DNA of 64,000 nt from Desulfosporosinus hippei DSM 8344 (GCF_900100785.1 NZ_FNCP01000001.1:186001-250000); one strand, 5' to 3'; shown: positions 34,220-43,068, numbered from the stretch's first letter. Notes: generated by a model from the sequence alone, not told the origin. Translations and numbers: made by a program.

Positions 34220-35794
34220 TTACAAGAGTATCGGATATTCGTCAAAATCACCCAGAGGGATTTCCGAAACTCTATCCACAAAGCTATGTCCATACCGCAT
34301 CACAAAAGTTAAGGGATTCAAAACTCGTTCTTGCCTGGAATTGTTAGGAGTAATCCCATTTTCAAGCTGTTGCAAGCGGCTTAACTGATCCTTACAACGT
34401 TTTCGCTGGGCCTGCCAAATCTTTCTTTCTAAATACTCTAACTGATATTTTACTTTTGCCTCATTTCGCTCCAGCCATTCACTTACATTGACATCGATAT
34501 CCTCCAGCGGCTTAAGCTCAGCATAGCTCTTCCTTATCTGATTGCGTAAATGCTGAAAACGTTCATCAATATTTAGCATATCTTGTTCTCGGATACAACG
34601 GTTTCGATGTTCCTGCAAACCGCTGTACACATCTTCAAGCTTTAGTCCCTGCCTTTTTAAACTTTTTTGCCAATAAGCCGTTAAAACAACTGCAGAAAGC
34701 CGTGGATAAAGGATCGGCATTATAAATCCTAACTTCGCAAAAACTTCTCCAAGCTGCGCCCAATAATTCAATTCTCCCGGGCCGGGAACATAAGCCAAGG
34801 TAGGAAACAGATATTCCTGAACGATAGGACGGGTCACCACATTAGGAGAAAAGCTTTCAGGATTTCGAGTCAGTAGCTGGTTAAGGGCATCCAAACTCCA
34901 TGTTTTCTTTTGTCCACGCAGATAAAATGATTGCTCCCTGAAGAGAATTGCTCGTCGTTCCGGTACAGAAAGAAATAAATTTACCTCTCCGCCGGTTGGC
35001 TTTATTTGTGGCTTAAATCCCAGGTCGACCCATTTTTTTGTGCGTTCGGCCAAGGCATCCCGTACATCCCCGTGCATTTTTAAGATCTGCTCGTACATCG
35101 GCGACGCCAGTTGCTTAAATTGCGGAATCATTGGATCGAAAAAAATTAGCCCCCATTTCTGTACAAGCCACTGCAATGTTAAAGCAAACCATTGAGTCAA
35201 GTTCTCAGCTTGTTCGGTTATCTGCCGACATTTCTTAATAACGGAAGCCCTAAATTCGCTCTCCGGCATGTCTAATAGTTGTGTTTCAATCGTTTCCCAC
35301 GAGGGTACTTTTTGGTGACCAATAGATTTTCCGCCCCCGTCACCCGGCAGAAGACAAGGGACTATACTTCCCTGAGAATTTAACAAGTAGGTCTCGCGAA
35401 TCTCTTGCCAGTCATGATCTTCCCCGGCAATCCAAAAAACCGGAACAACCGGACGTCCGAGTTTTTCACGCTGTTCTTTAGCCAGTAGTATTGCGGTCAT
35501 AGCTTTATATAGGGTATATAAAGGTCCTGTCAAAATTCCCGCTTGTTGCCCTGTGATCACCGCCAGAGTTTCTTTATTTCTTAGTTCTTCAATCATCTTA
35601 AGGGTTTCTGAATTAGACCCTAAATTGAGATGATACACTTGCAAGGTATCTGCCAGAAGCTCTCTGGAATAAGTTCTGGAGTCCAAATAAACTGCTCTTT
35701 TTTCAAAGCTTGCTTGTGCTTTTGGATCCCCACCGGGAAAAAATAAAGCTACTTGTTCAAAACAAGTAGCTATGGTTTGCACTAGATCTCTCAT
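34220..35794 (-). CDS. bshC: bacillithiol biosynthesis cysteine-adding enzyme BshC
   Basis: BshC is thought to join cysteine to GlcN-malate, the last step of bacillithiol synthesis. The 524-residue protein has the family motifs ITGQQAGILTGPLYTLYKA near residue 78 and PVFWIAGEDHDWQEI near 118, followed by VNLFLSVPERRAILFR and a C-terminal coiled coil. Length matches the family. ATG at 35794 has GGAGGG six bases upstream. It is 41 nt from selD and may share a transcript. bshA is 13 kb away on the same strand. Confidence 0.92.
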   Translation of the reverse strand: MRDLVQTIATCFEQVALFFPGGDPKAQASFEKRAVYLDSRTYSRELLADTLQVYHLNLGSNSETLKMIEELRNKETLAVITGQQAGILTGPLYTLYKAMTAILLAKEQREKLGRPVVPVFWIAGEDHDWQEIRETYLLNSQGSIVPCLLPGDGGGKSIGHQKVPSWETIETQLLDMPESEFRASVIKKCRQITEQAENLTQWFALTLQWLVQKWGLIFFDPMIPQFKQLASPMYEQILKMHGDVRDALAERTKKWVDLGFKPQIKPTGGEVNLFLSVPERRAILFREQSFYLRGQKKTWSLDALNQLLTRNPESFSPNVVTRPIVQEYLFPTLAYVPGPGELNYWAQLGEVFAKLGFIMPILYPRLSAVVLTAYWQKSLKRQGLKLEDVYSGLQEHRNRCIREQDMLNIDERFQHLRNQIRKSYAELKPLEDIDVNVSEWLERNEAKVKYQLEYLERKIWQAQRKRCKDQLSRLQQLENGITPNNSRQERVLNPLTFVMRYGHSFVDRVSEIPLGDFDEYPILL

Positions 35795-35835
35795 CTCTAT
35801 CCCTCCGCTACCTTACCAGTTACAGCGGTATTTTA

Positions 35836-36918
35836 TCATGCACGACTGGAAACCGCAATTCTGCCTCCCTCGCCTTGATTAACTCGTCCGATTACGGCAG
35901 CAGCAGGAGTGTTATTGGCCTGTAGTTCCTTAATTAGTAACTCAACACGATCTTCAGGAACAGAGATTAGCAACCCGCCAGAGGTAATCGCATCAAAGAA
36001 GATAATTCTGAGTTCTTCTGGGACCTCCGCTTCAAAATCCACCTTATTCTCAAGATGACGTCGATTAGCCTGAGTCCCTCCCGGAATGGCTTTTTGTTGG
36101 ATACAATCCCAAACACTATCTAAAACCGGTACAGCCTCTGCATAGATATCGGCACTGCAGCCACTTGCCTCCAGCATTTCATGCAGATGGCCCAGCAGCC
36201 CGAAGCCTGTAACATCCGTCACAGCATGAACCCCGACAGATATTGCCGCTTCAGCAGCCCCTTTATTTAGAGTTGCCATAACTTTAATGACTTCGGCTTC
36301 CGCCTCCGGTGACACGATGCCACGTTTTATCCCGGTAGTAATAATTCCAACCCCCAGAGGCTTAGTAAATACCAAAACATCCCCTGGCTTGGCTTTAGCA
36401 TTAGACAAAACCTGGTCTGGATGCACAATCCCCGTAACCGACAATCCGTATTTGGGTTCAGGATCATCAATAGAGTGACCACCAACAAGTATCGCTCCTG
36501 ATTCCCGAATTTTATCACTTCCACCTTGCAAAATCTTCGCTAAAACTTCCATGTTTAGTTTCTTCACCGGGAAAGAAACTAAGTTCATAGCAGTAAGAGG
36601 CTTAGCCCCCATTGCATAAATGTCACTTAGGGCATTTGCGGCAGCTATCTGACCGAAAGCATAAGGATCGTCTACAACAGGAGTGAAGAAATCAACACTT
36701 TGTACAATGGCTTGTTCTGCATTAATCCGGTAAACCCCGGCATCGTCAGAAGTTTCCATACCTACTAAAAGGTTAGCATCCTCTTGATTAGGCGGTAAAT
36801 AGCGCAATACTTGCGCTAGGTCCGAAGGACCTATCTTGCATCCTCAGCCAGCCTTGGTAGACAACTGCGTCAACCTAACCTTATCCGTTGTTGCATTCTG
36901 GGAGATATTCAGATCCAT
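35836..36918 (-). CDS. selD: selenophosphate synthetase, itself a selenoprotein (in-frame UGA)
   Basis: SelD makes selenophosphate from selenide and ATP. Reading through TGA at 36844-36846 gives 360 residues with Sec25 in TKAG-Sec-GCKIGPSDL, the known catalytic position (Cys or Sec) next to the conserved Gly-Cys and Lys. The ATG at 36918 has AAGGTGG eight bases upstream. A conventional reading starting at the ATG 36807 would lose the active-site loop and lacks a ribosome-binding site. After the UGA two strong hairpins provide a candidate SECIS. Downstream motifs DDAGVY, GGHSIDDPEPKYG and TDVTGFGLLGH are intact. It follows selA by 98 nt. Confidence 0.93.
36800..36846 (-). promoter_or_regulatory. 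UGA selenocysteine codon and candidate bacterial SECIS hairpins
   Basis: TGA occupies 36846-36844 on the minus strand. It is followed by TAGGTCC-TTC-GGACCTA (36833-36817) and then TAGCGCAA-GTA-TTGCGCTA (36818-36800), sharing two bases. Bacterial SECIS elements lie within about 16-37 nt of the UGA; both apical loops fall in that range, and the second loop begins with GU, a feature SelB recognises in known examples. Which hairpin is used is not clear. Confidence 0.8.
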
Positions 36919-37016
36919 CTTCAAAACCACCTTAGTATATTAATTATCGTAAACTATCATGCTTTTATCACAACTTGTAATAATGCTACGTCAACTATTC
37001 AATCCAACTTACATTT

Positions 37017-38432
37017 TTATTGCTCCCACTCCGCTAACCGCCTGACAACTTCCTCTCTATCGCCCTTTAGAAAAGTTCTAACATCGATTACTATCCAATC
37101 CTTATGAATTCTTGACAGAATGGCTACCGAACCTAAGCGCAAAAACTTCTCCAATTCAATAACGCTTCCTTGCCTTGGTCGAATAGTACATACCCAGGTA
37201 GGCAGCTCAACCGTTGGCCATGCTCCTCCACCTACCTGAGAGACATCCTCTTGCAACTTAACATCAATTTTTTGGTTCGGCAAAAGTGCCGTAAATAATT
37301 CAAACGCAACTTCATATAGTTTATCCAAAGGAGCAGAGAGCATCCTCCAAACGGGAATTTCACTGAATTCACCGTTGTCATATAAGCGAAGAGTTCCTTC
37401 TAATGCCGCTAAGGTTAATTTATCAACTCTTAATGCTCGAGTTAATTGATTTGCCCTTAATTGTTGGATAAAACTCTTTTTGCCAACAATAATGCCGGCC
37501 TGTGGCCCGCCAAGCAATTTATCTCCACTGAAGGTAACAAGGGAGAGACCCGATTTAACAGTTTGTTTAATAGTTGGCTCTGGTGGAAAACCTAAATTAG
37601 CCCCATCGAAGAAACTTCCGCTTCCTAAGTCCTCCATCACAGGCAGACCCTTATCTTCTCCGAGTTTTACAAGTTCCGCTCCCGAAACTGTATGAGTAAA
37701 TCCTTCGACCCTGTAATTGCTTGTATGAACTTTCAATAGCATGGCTGTTTCCGAACTAATAGCAGCTTCATAGTCCTTTAGCCAAGTCTTATTGGTAGCT
37801 CCGACTTCTACTAATTTTGCTCCGCCAGCTTTTAGAACCTCAGGAATTCTAAATGAGCCTCCAACTTCCACTAATTCCCCCCGGGAAACGATGACCTCTT
37901 TCCCTTGGGCAAAGGTATTCATCATCAACAAAACCGCCGCAGCATTATTATTGACTACCATCGCTGCTTCTGCACCAGTCAACTTACAAAGCAACTCTTC
38001 CACATGAACGTAGCGTGAACCCCGCTCTCCAGTCTGAATATTTAACTCAAGGTTACTGTATCGTTCTGCCTGTTCTGAAATAAAACGGGCCACTTCCGGT
38101 GCCAGGAGGGCTCTTCCGCAATTTGTATGTAAAACAACTCCAGTGGCATTAATTACCCGCCGCAAACTAGTCTCACCCTTGATCAACTTTTTAAAAAGGT
38201 CTTTTTTTATGGTGGGCCACAGAGAAGCTTCAAATTCTTCAAAAGGATTAGCATAATTTCGGTTAATATCTTCCCTAATACTTTGTAGAACCTGTCGAAC
38301 ATACAGAGTCATGCGAGGCGTCCAACCCTCATTCGCCATAAATGGACTGAATTCTATTTCATCTTCTAATCGAGAGAGCACTTCATGAACAGCCGGAAGA
38401 GCCCTTAAGCGCCTAAGTATCTCTTGTTCCAC
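37017..38432 (-). CDS. selA: L-seryl-tRNA(Sec) selenium transferase
   Basis: SelA is a PLP-dependent enzyme that converts seryl-tRNA(Sec) to selenocysteyl-tRNA(Sec) using selenophosphate from SelD. The 471-residue protein has RVINATGVVLHTNCGRALL near residue 88, NNNAAAVLLMMN and the PLP-lysine region TFSGDKLLGGPQAGI near 305. The start is GTG at 38432 with AAGGAG about ten bases upstream. selA and selD are adjacent here; selB and tRNA-Sec are not in the window. Confidence 0.96.
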   Translation of the reverse strand: MEQEILRRLRALPAVHEVLSRLEDEIEFSPFMANEGWTPRMTLYVRQVLQSIREDINRNYANPFEEFEASLWPTIKKDLFKKLIKGETSLRRVINATGVVLHTNCGRALLAPEVARFISEQAERYSNLELNIQTGERGSRYVHVEELLCKLTGAEAAMVVNNNAAAVLLMMNTFAQGKEVIVSRGELVEVGGSFRIPEVLKAGGAKLVEVGATNKTWLKDYEAAISSETAMLLKVHTSNYRVEGFTHTVSGAELVKLGEDKGLPVMEDLGSGSFFDGANLGFPPEPTIKQTVKSGLSLVTFSGDKLLGGPQAGIIVGKKSFIQQLRANQLTRALRVDKLTLAALEGTLRLYDNGEFSEIPVWRMLSAPLDKLYEVAFELFTALLPNQKIDVKLQEDVSQVGGGAWPTVELPTWVCTIRPRQGSVIELEKFLRLGSVAILSRIHKDWIVIDVRTFLKGDREEVVRRLAEWEQ

Positions 38433-38577
38433 TGATTATCAACTCCTTAGAGGGAAACTATTTTATCGACCAAATTCCCTGAATCCAGCCCGCAAGCTTT
38501 TTAGGATTTCGACAGCAGAATTAGCATATGATAAAGGAAACTTAACACACTTGCTGAAGCAATTGTCATCAGGCCTC

Positions 38578-38604
38578 CTTTGCCTTTGACCTTTGACTTC
38601 TGAT
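38578..38604. repeat. heptad array (TTTGAC type) before small zinc-ribbon gene
   Basis: CTTTGAC, CTTTGAC and TTCTGAT, preceded by a 6-base CTTTGC, in 7-bp register, directly upstream of the ribosome-binding site of the plus-strand gene at 38621. The unit differs from TTCGNNN, but length and placement are the same. Confidence 0.6.
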
Positions 38605-38620
38605 TTCGAGGAGGTATTCC

Positions 38621-38830
38621 ATGTCTAATATTAGCCCTGACTCAACTTGCGCAATCAAACAGCCATCTCATCAAGCTGTTATCCTTCTCTTCAAGGCACG
38701 CCCACAATCAAGAGAACAATTTTCCCCTTGTATCTTTTGCGGTAAGACTATGAGAATACATAAATTCAAAGGCAAAACCGTATGCATCAATTGTTTACGT
38801 CAAATACCTGCTATTTTCTCTTGTGGTTAA
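38621..38830 (+). CDS. small zinc-ribbon protein (69 residues)
   Basis: A 69-residue protein with two CxxC pairs, CIFC near residues 37-40 and CINC near 57-60, spaced by a basic loop (KTMRIHKFKGK), consistent with one zinc-ribbon. The N-terminal third is not conserved-looking. ATG at 38621 has GAGGAGGT a few bases upstream. It is divergent from selA and convergent with mecA, with a shared terminator at 38981-39005. I do not recognise the family; some sporulation and transcription-linked proteins have similar zinc-ribbons. Confidence 0.72.
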   Translation: MSNISPDSTCAIKQPSHQAVILLFKARPQSREQFSPCIFCGKTMRIHKFKGKTVCINCLRQIPAIFSCG

Positions 38831-38980
38831 TGGTCAAAGGGCTTTCTTATTTCTATTTATGTATTTTGTAACTCCTGATCAAAAGATACAAAATTGTTTT
38901 AAATTAGTTATAAAAAGGTGGCTAACGTAAATTCCTCAGGTTCAGGCTGATGAGTGAGGATTTTAAGCCTAGTATAAGAA

Positions 38981-39005
38981 AGGGAAGCATATTGCTTCCC
39001 TTTTT
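38981..39005. terminator. terminator between convergent small gene and mecA
   Basis: GGGAAGC (38982-38988) pairs with GCTTCCC (38994-39000) around ATATT, followed by TTTTT on the plus strand and CCCTTTCTTA on the minus. It can end both the plus-strand small gene and mecA. Confidence 0.85.
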
Positions 39006-39009
39006 GAGT

Positions 39010-39603
39010 CTAGTTTTCTGTCGGCTTATTGAAAGCTGCATTCAATGTCTGCACGGCTTTTTCTCGAATTATTTCTTTTCCGTGTTCAGTGAGGAAAGAC
39101 TTTGTTATACCTACGATTTCACCGTATTCATCAAGGATTGCTTCTGCCAAATACCTTTTCTTGCCTGTACCCATTCGATTGAGTACAAGATAGTATTCAT
39201 TTTCGAATTCATACAACCCCGAACGAAGCTGAGCGAATTCCGGTAGCCTCCCTATAGCCGAGATTACATCTTCAAAGTCGTTAAAGACATAGACCAATTC
39301 CGTAATTCGGCCTCTGGATACTTTCCGGCCAGCTTTCTCTTTAACAGAACCCTCAATTTGATCTTCTTGCTTCATAATTGTAATTACAAACTCATCATTA
39401 GTCGCCACTGTAGCCTGGATCCAGAAAGGTTGATCTAGGTTAAATTCAACCTCTTCCCTTGCTTGCGCGATAAGTTCCCAGAACAATTGCTCCGTCTTAG
39501 CTGACCGCTGAAATAGATCAGCCATCGTAATATCCCTGTCAGTTAATTCTGTTAAAGAGATAAAGATGCGGATGGTATGCTCATTAACTTTCTGGACACG
39601 CAT
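39010..39603 (-). CDS. mecA: MecA-family ClpC adaptor
   Basis: MecA-type adaptors deliver substrates to the ClpCP protease; in Bacillus they turn over ComK. The 197-residue protein begins with the family pattern KVNEHTIRIFISLTELTDRDI, then LFWELIAQAREEVEF and the LDQPFWIQATV core; the C-terminal half (FNDFEDVISAIGRLPEFAQLRSGLY in parts) matches the ClpC-binding domain. Length is typical. ATG at 39603 follows AAAGGAGAG. A promoter with an extended -10 and a palindrome lie upstream. Confidence 0.87.
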   Translation of the reverse strand: MRVQKVNEHTIRIFISLTELTDRDITMADLFQRSAKTEQLFWELIAQAREEVEFNLDQPFWIQATVATNDEFVITIMKQEDQIEGSVKEKAGRKVSRGRITELVYVFNDFEDVISAIGRLPEFAQLRSGLYEFENEYYLVLNRMGTGKKRYLAEAILDEYGEIVGITKSFLTEHGKEIIREKAVQTLNAAFNKPTEN

Positions 39604-39637
39604 ATTCCCACTCTCCTTTCCGCATCGCTTCTTACTT

Positions 39638-39674
39638 TAGAATATACATATTCTATCATATTCACATTATAGCA
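39638..39674 (-). promoter_or_regulatory. mecA promoter (extended -10) with overlapping palindrome
   Basis: On the minus strand TGCTATAAT (39674-39666) is a perfect extended -10 element. Just downstream of the expected start, TAGAATAT (39638-39645) and ATATTCTA (39648-39655) form an 8+2+8 palindrome, well placed for a repressor or as a leader hairpin. No -35 match is strong. Confidence 0.6.
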
Positions 39675-39887
39675 TATTACGCCAAGACTTTTTCTGTGAA
39701 ATCCAATAAGATTGCACTTTGTTCCTAAACCTAGAGGATTAAAACATCATGTCTGAACTATCCCACCTTATTATAGAAAGTTTAGATTTAGGGCACAGGG
39801 GTATAGTCTTTCCCATTTTAGACTTTGGCAACCGTCAGTATCCCCTAAATTGAATATTATCGAATCATATTTAGTAGATGACTTACT

Positions 39888-40340
39888 TTACAACAAACTG
39901 CTACTGCTAACTATCTCACATCGTATGACTTCACGCCTCGTAGGCAGATACATTAGCCTAACTTGATCATCAACATTTAACCGCTGGTAAACAAAAAAAT
40001 CTATATACAATTTCGTTTGATCAGTACCACTACGAATATCCACACTATATATGCTTAAAGCTGAGTCAAAGCTCTTTCCTTGAACGGAACCTTCAATAAG
40101 GCCAGGCTCAGCGAACCAATCCGGCTGGGAAAACAATAATAATTGAGTATATACACCTAATACCCCTACCCAAATTACGATTTTCAGCGACAAGAGCAAG
40201 AAACCCCAAGCATGGCGAGCATTACGCCATGTAGTGACAAATTTCCAAATCAATCTGAAGAGTATGACTCCGAATATCAAAAAGAGTACGACCAAACTTG
40301 GCCAAGTCGTACTCCAAAGATAGCCATAATAGTCTTCCAT
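39888..40340 (-). CDS. hypothetical membrane protein, 150 residues
   Basis: A protein with two N-terminal membrane segments (about 14-32 and 48-68) and an extracytoplasmic C-terminal part of about 80 residues predicted to be beta-rich (IYSVDIRSGTDQTKLYIDFFVY). No recognised domain. ATG at 40340 has AAAGGGG six bases upstream. It stands alone between mecA and the rubredoxin-like gene. A long imperfect hairpin with ATTTAGGG/CCCTAAAT ends lies downstream at about 39785-39854 and may end its transcript. Confidence 0.65.
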   Translation of the reverse strand: MEDYYGYLWSTTWPSLVVLFLIFGVILFRLIWKFVTTWRNARHAWGFLLLSLKIVIWVGVLGVYTQLLLFSQPDWFAEPGLIEGSVQGKSFDSALSIYSVDIRSGTDQTKLYIDFFVYQRLNVDDQVRLMYLPTRREVIRCEIVSSSSLL

Positions 40341-40479
40341 TACCTACCCCTTTACATCCACTAAAAGTACAGTGATTATCTAAGATCCTATATTTCTTTA
40401 GGTTTCAACTATAAATTCGCTAAAAAGTCATAATCTCCTTCTCTTTTTACAGAAATTTAATGGTAGTTAAAACAAATGA

Positions 40480-40499
40480 GGAGCGATATTCCACGCTCC
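40480..40499 (-). terminator. hairpin downstream of the rubredoxin-like gene
   Basis: GGAGCG (40480-40485) pairs with CGCTCC (40494-40499) around an 8-nt loop, about 65 nt after the gene's stop on the minus strand. The following TCATTTGTTTT is only mildly U-rich. Confidence 0.4.
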
Positions 40500-40565
40500 C
40501 CACTATTAATAATTGTGCTAAGTAAACTTCTTACTTTGAAGAATCAACATCAGACAGCTCTAATA

Positions 40566-40676
40566 CTATTCTGCCTTAACAAATTGTTTCTTGCTCGCAC
40601 CACAAGAAGGGCAAGCTTTCGGACGGCAACGACCTTCAGCTGTTGTACTGCATTGGGAGCATTTCCAAACCGCCAT
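40566..40676 (-). CDS. RCKP-type rubredoxin-like mini-protein (36 residues)
   Basis: A 36-residue protein, MAVWKCSQC...GRCRPKACPSCG, with CxxC near residues 6-9 and CPSC near 22-25. It matches the very small rubredoxin-like (RCKP-type) proteins of anaerobes, in which four cysteines bind iron or zinc; the GRCRPK segment is the family hallmark. The ATG at 40676 is preceded by a GAGGAGTAG site. It is too short for normal ORF cut-offs. Its partner is unknown; a role in oxygen or redox response is inferred. Confidence 0.85.
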   Translation of the reverse strand: MAVWKCSQCSTTAEGRCRPKACPSCGASKKQFVKAE

Positions 40677-40805
40677 CTTAATCTACTCCTCAAAAAAGTT
40701 TGTTTATTTCTATCGGTCGAAAATGATTTGAGTATAGTATATCATGTTAATCGTACAACTCAACTTTTAGCAGAAGAAACTATTAAAACAGTTATGGTTT
40801 ATTGT

Positions 40806-40837
40806 GTTTTTAAAATCACTCATTGACGTCAGTGATT
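40806..40837 (-). terminator. possible terminator overlapping the stop of the repeat protein gene
   Basis: On the minus strand AATCACT and AGTGATT pair around a 10-nt loop that contains the stop codon region, followed by TTTAAAAA. The U tract is short, so this is a weak candidate. Confidence 0.4.
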
Positions 40838-42357
40838 GCTTCAAATACTCCCTCTGAGGCTATACCAGCTGAATTCAAAGTGAAAACCGCAATATGCGTT
40901 AGACCGGTTGAATCGGTATCGTCCGCAATTGTATAGGTATTCGTTCCAACAGCCACTTTTGCTAATTTTGTTCCTTTTGTGGTTCCATTAGTTGATGTGT
41001 AGATTTCATAGTGAGTTACTTCAGAAACATCGTCTGGAGCTGTCCAAGAAATTTCGCCACCAATTTGATCTTTGTCAGTATCAGTATCTGTAAAAGATAG
41101 ATCACTTACTATTTCTGTAGGTAGATCTAATTCACTTTCAGCATCATAAGCTTGTTCGACTCTTTCAGACTCTTGTGCCCCTCTGCTTGTTACAGATACC
41201 CAAACTGAACCTGCCCCTCCACCACTCAATTGCCGAATGGTAACTGAAGCTTCATCTTTACCGGTTGCAACTGTGGCCTTACCTAATAATTTTCCACCCG
41301 ATGCACTACTATAAACTTTAACGATATCACCAACGTTTAGTTCAGAAACAATAACCTTATCATTTTTACGTAAATTATTCTGTACGGTGATCTCAGAGGG
41401 CTCCTTTGATCCAGTTTCTTCAGGAAAATATTTCTCGCACTTCTCTGATTCTCTTTTCCCTTTACTTGTTACCGATACCTGGACTTCTCCTTCATCTGTA
41501 CCTAATTGGCGGATATTCACTACGGCGATCACTGATCCATTTTTTCCTTTGATTGCTGTAGATTTTCCCAACAATTTCTCTAGATGATTGTAGACTTTAA
41601 CAATATCTCCAACTTCGAGAATGCTACTCTCCTCATCATCAGTGACTGTCACAGTATCAGTTATACCAGCATTATTTACTATAGTAATGTTATGCTCTGC
41701 CAGTTCATATGTATAAGACTCTTCGTCATAGGCCTTAGTACACTTGTCGGATTCTTTATTACCCAATCTTGTTACGCTAACCGTTATTTCACCTTCGTCG
41801 CTTCCTAATTGTGGTATGCTAACAGTTGTTTCGGTCTTGCCTTTAGAGACCGTTGCTTTTCCCAATAATTTAGTACCAGCTTGGTCATACACTTTAATGA
41901 TATCTCCAACCTCTAAATCTGAGACTGTTACTATATCGGCGGCACCAGCATTGTTATCAACGGTGATGCTCTCGGGTTCTAGTTCTTCGGTTGCTTTCAT
42001 TGTTACAACTGATCTGGCACTTTCTAAAGTAACCGATACATACACATCAGTGCTTATATTTGATAAGCTAATAATTGCACTAGTTTGTCCCGTTTTTACT
42101 GTTGCACTTCCTAATAACTTCCCGTCAGAAGCTTGATCATAAATCTTTACTGTTGCACCCACGGGCAGACCGGTGACTTCAATGGAAGGTTTCCCGTTAA
42201 CAGATGTAATGTCACCAATACTGATCGCGTTAATCACATCCTCAGCCATGTTAATATCCGGTTCAATATCTGCTGCTTGTACAAGGCCTACAGGTGATAG
42301 GGCAAAAACGAGTCCAAATAACGCTGTGTACATTATTTTCTTTATGCCTTTTATCAA
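40816..42357 (-). CDS. secreted protein with four beta-repeats and a fibronectin-like C-terminal domain
   Basis: A 513-residue exported protein. Signal peptide about 1-28 (MYTALFGLVFALSPVGLVQA). Four related repeats of about 90 residues follow (about 45-130, 131-222, 223-320, 321-412), each with GD(I/T)VKVYDQ...KLLGKATV...G, a VSIPQLG-like strand and SVTxxGxxES. Residues about 413-513 resemble a fibronectin type III domain. No S-layer, sortase or anchor motif is seen. TTG start at 42357 with AGGAG eight bases upstream. It lies just behind the flagellar operon; a surface or adhesive role is inference. Confidence 0.8.
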   Translation of the reverse strand: MIKGIKKIMYTALFGLVFALSPVGLVQAADIEPDINMAEDVINAISIGDITSVNGKPSIEVTGLPVGATVKIYDQASDGKLLGSATVKTGQTSAIISLSNISTDVYVSVTLESARSVVTMKATEELEPESITVDNNAGAADIVTVSDLEVGDIIKVYDQAGTKLLGKATVSKGKTETTVSIPQLGSDEGEITVSVTRLGNKESDKCTKAYDEESYTYELAEHNITIVNNAGITDTVTVTDDEESSILEVGDIVKVYNHLEKLLGKSTAIKGKNGSVIAVVNIRQLGTDEGEVQVSVTSKGKRESEKCEKYFPEETGSKEPSEITVQNNLRKNDKVIVSELNVGDIVKVYSSASGGKLLGKATVATGKDEASVTIRQLSGGGAGSVWVSVTSRGAQESERVEQAYDAESELDLPTEIVSDLSFTDTDTDKDQIGGEISWTAPDDVSEVTHYEIYTSTNGTTKGTKLAKVAVGTNTYTIADDTDSTGLTHIAVFTLNSAGIASEGVFEAITDVNE

Positions 42358-42411
42358 ATTAATCTCTCCTCTACTTTGAACCTAACCATGGACTAGGCCC
42401 TCTTTCTTAGC

Positions 42412-43068
42412 TTAAGCTTCCCAACTTTTCTTGTGCAACCCCCCCATAATCTTTTGTACATAGGCCTGAGTTTCCTTATATGGAGGAATTCCATTGTATT
42501 TTTCCACCGCGCCTGGGCCAGCATTATATGCTGCAAGGCTTAGCGGGATATTCCCTTGAAAACGATTGAGTAAATCTTTAAGGAAATGTGTTCCCCCATC
42601 TAAGTTTTGTGTAGGGTCATAGGCATTATTAACTCCATAAGAAGCTGCCGTCCCCGGCATTAACTGCATTAAGCCCATAGCCCCTGCTGGTGATGTTGCC
42701 TTTGGATTAAACCCTGACTCCGCTTTGACAACTTCCTGAATCAAATTAGGATCTACTCCATATTTTTGAGCCATAGAATAAATCAAATGATCCAGAGCAC
42801 TTGAGTTACTGCCTTTAACCTCAGAGGTCTGAACATTGTTGTAACTATCTTGGGCAACCCTTGATGAAGATTGAAATAGATTATTAAGCCCCTGAGATGC
42901 ATTCCCCTCTCCCCCAAGAGCTGCCTTTAGTAAAGTCGCAAATAAAAGCGGCGTTGTACTGTTGCTATCACTTGAGCCGGACAGATCCATCCTATCAGTT
43001 TGAGTAGACTGCCAAGAAGAATTCATCTCTTGAAGTTGATATAAAAGGAGCATTTGGGCAATGTTCAC
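42412..43068 (-). CDS. lytic transglycosylase, SLT domain
   Basis: A 218-residue murein lytic transglycosylase. The C-terminal SLT domain (about 95-215) has the catalytic Glu in [12 protein letters not shown], then [16 protein letters not shown], and the [15 protein letters not shown] motif. The N-terminal part is Ser/Gln-rich without a clear signal peptide. The start is GTG at 43068 with GGAGG seven bases upstream. It follows the flgF-like gene; flagellar clusters often carry such an enzyme, which opens the wall for the rod in place of FlgJ. That role is inferred from position. Confidence 0.88.
   Translation of the reverse strand: MNIAQMLLLYQLQEMNSSWQSTQTDRMDLSGSSDSNSTTPLLFATLLKAALGGEGNASQGLNNLFQSSSRVAQDSYNNVQTSEVKGSNSSALDHLIYSMAQKYGVDPNLIQEVVKAESGFNPKATSPAGAMGLMQLMPGTAASYGVNNAYDPTQNLDGGTHFLKDLLNRFQGNIPLSLAAYNAGPGAVEKYNGIPPYKETQAYVQKIMGGLHKKSWEA

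Noticed and set aside
36327-36807. Short selD starting at ATG 36807
   Set aside because: It lacks a ribosome-binding site and the active-site loop; read-through of the UGA gives the complete family N-terminus.
36919-38620. tRNA-Sec or selB next to selA/selD
   Set aside because: The 98-bp gap and the 188-bp upstream region are too short or show no tRNA cloverleaf; neither gene is present here.
39785-39854. Riboswitch-like fold between mecA and the 150-residue membrane protein
   Set aside because: It lies downstream of a gene on the minus strand, has no known riboswitch consensus and is more likely a 3'-end hairpin.
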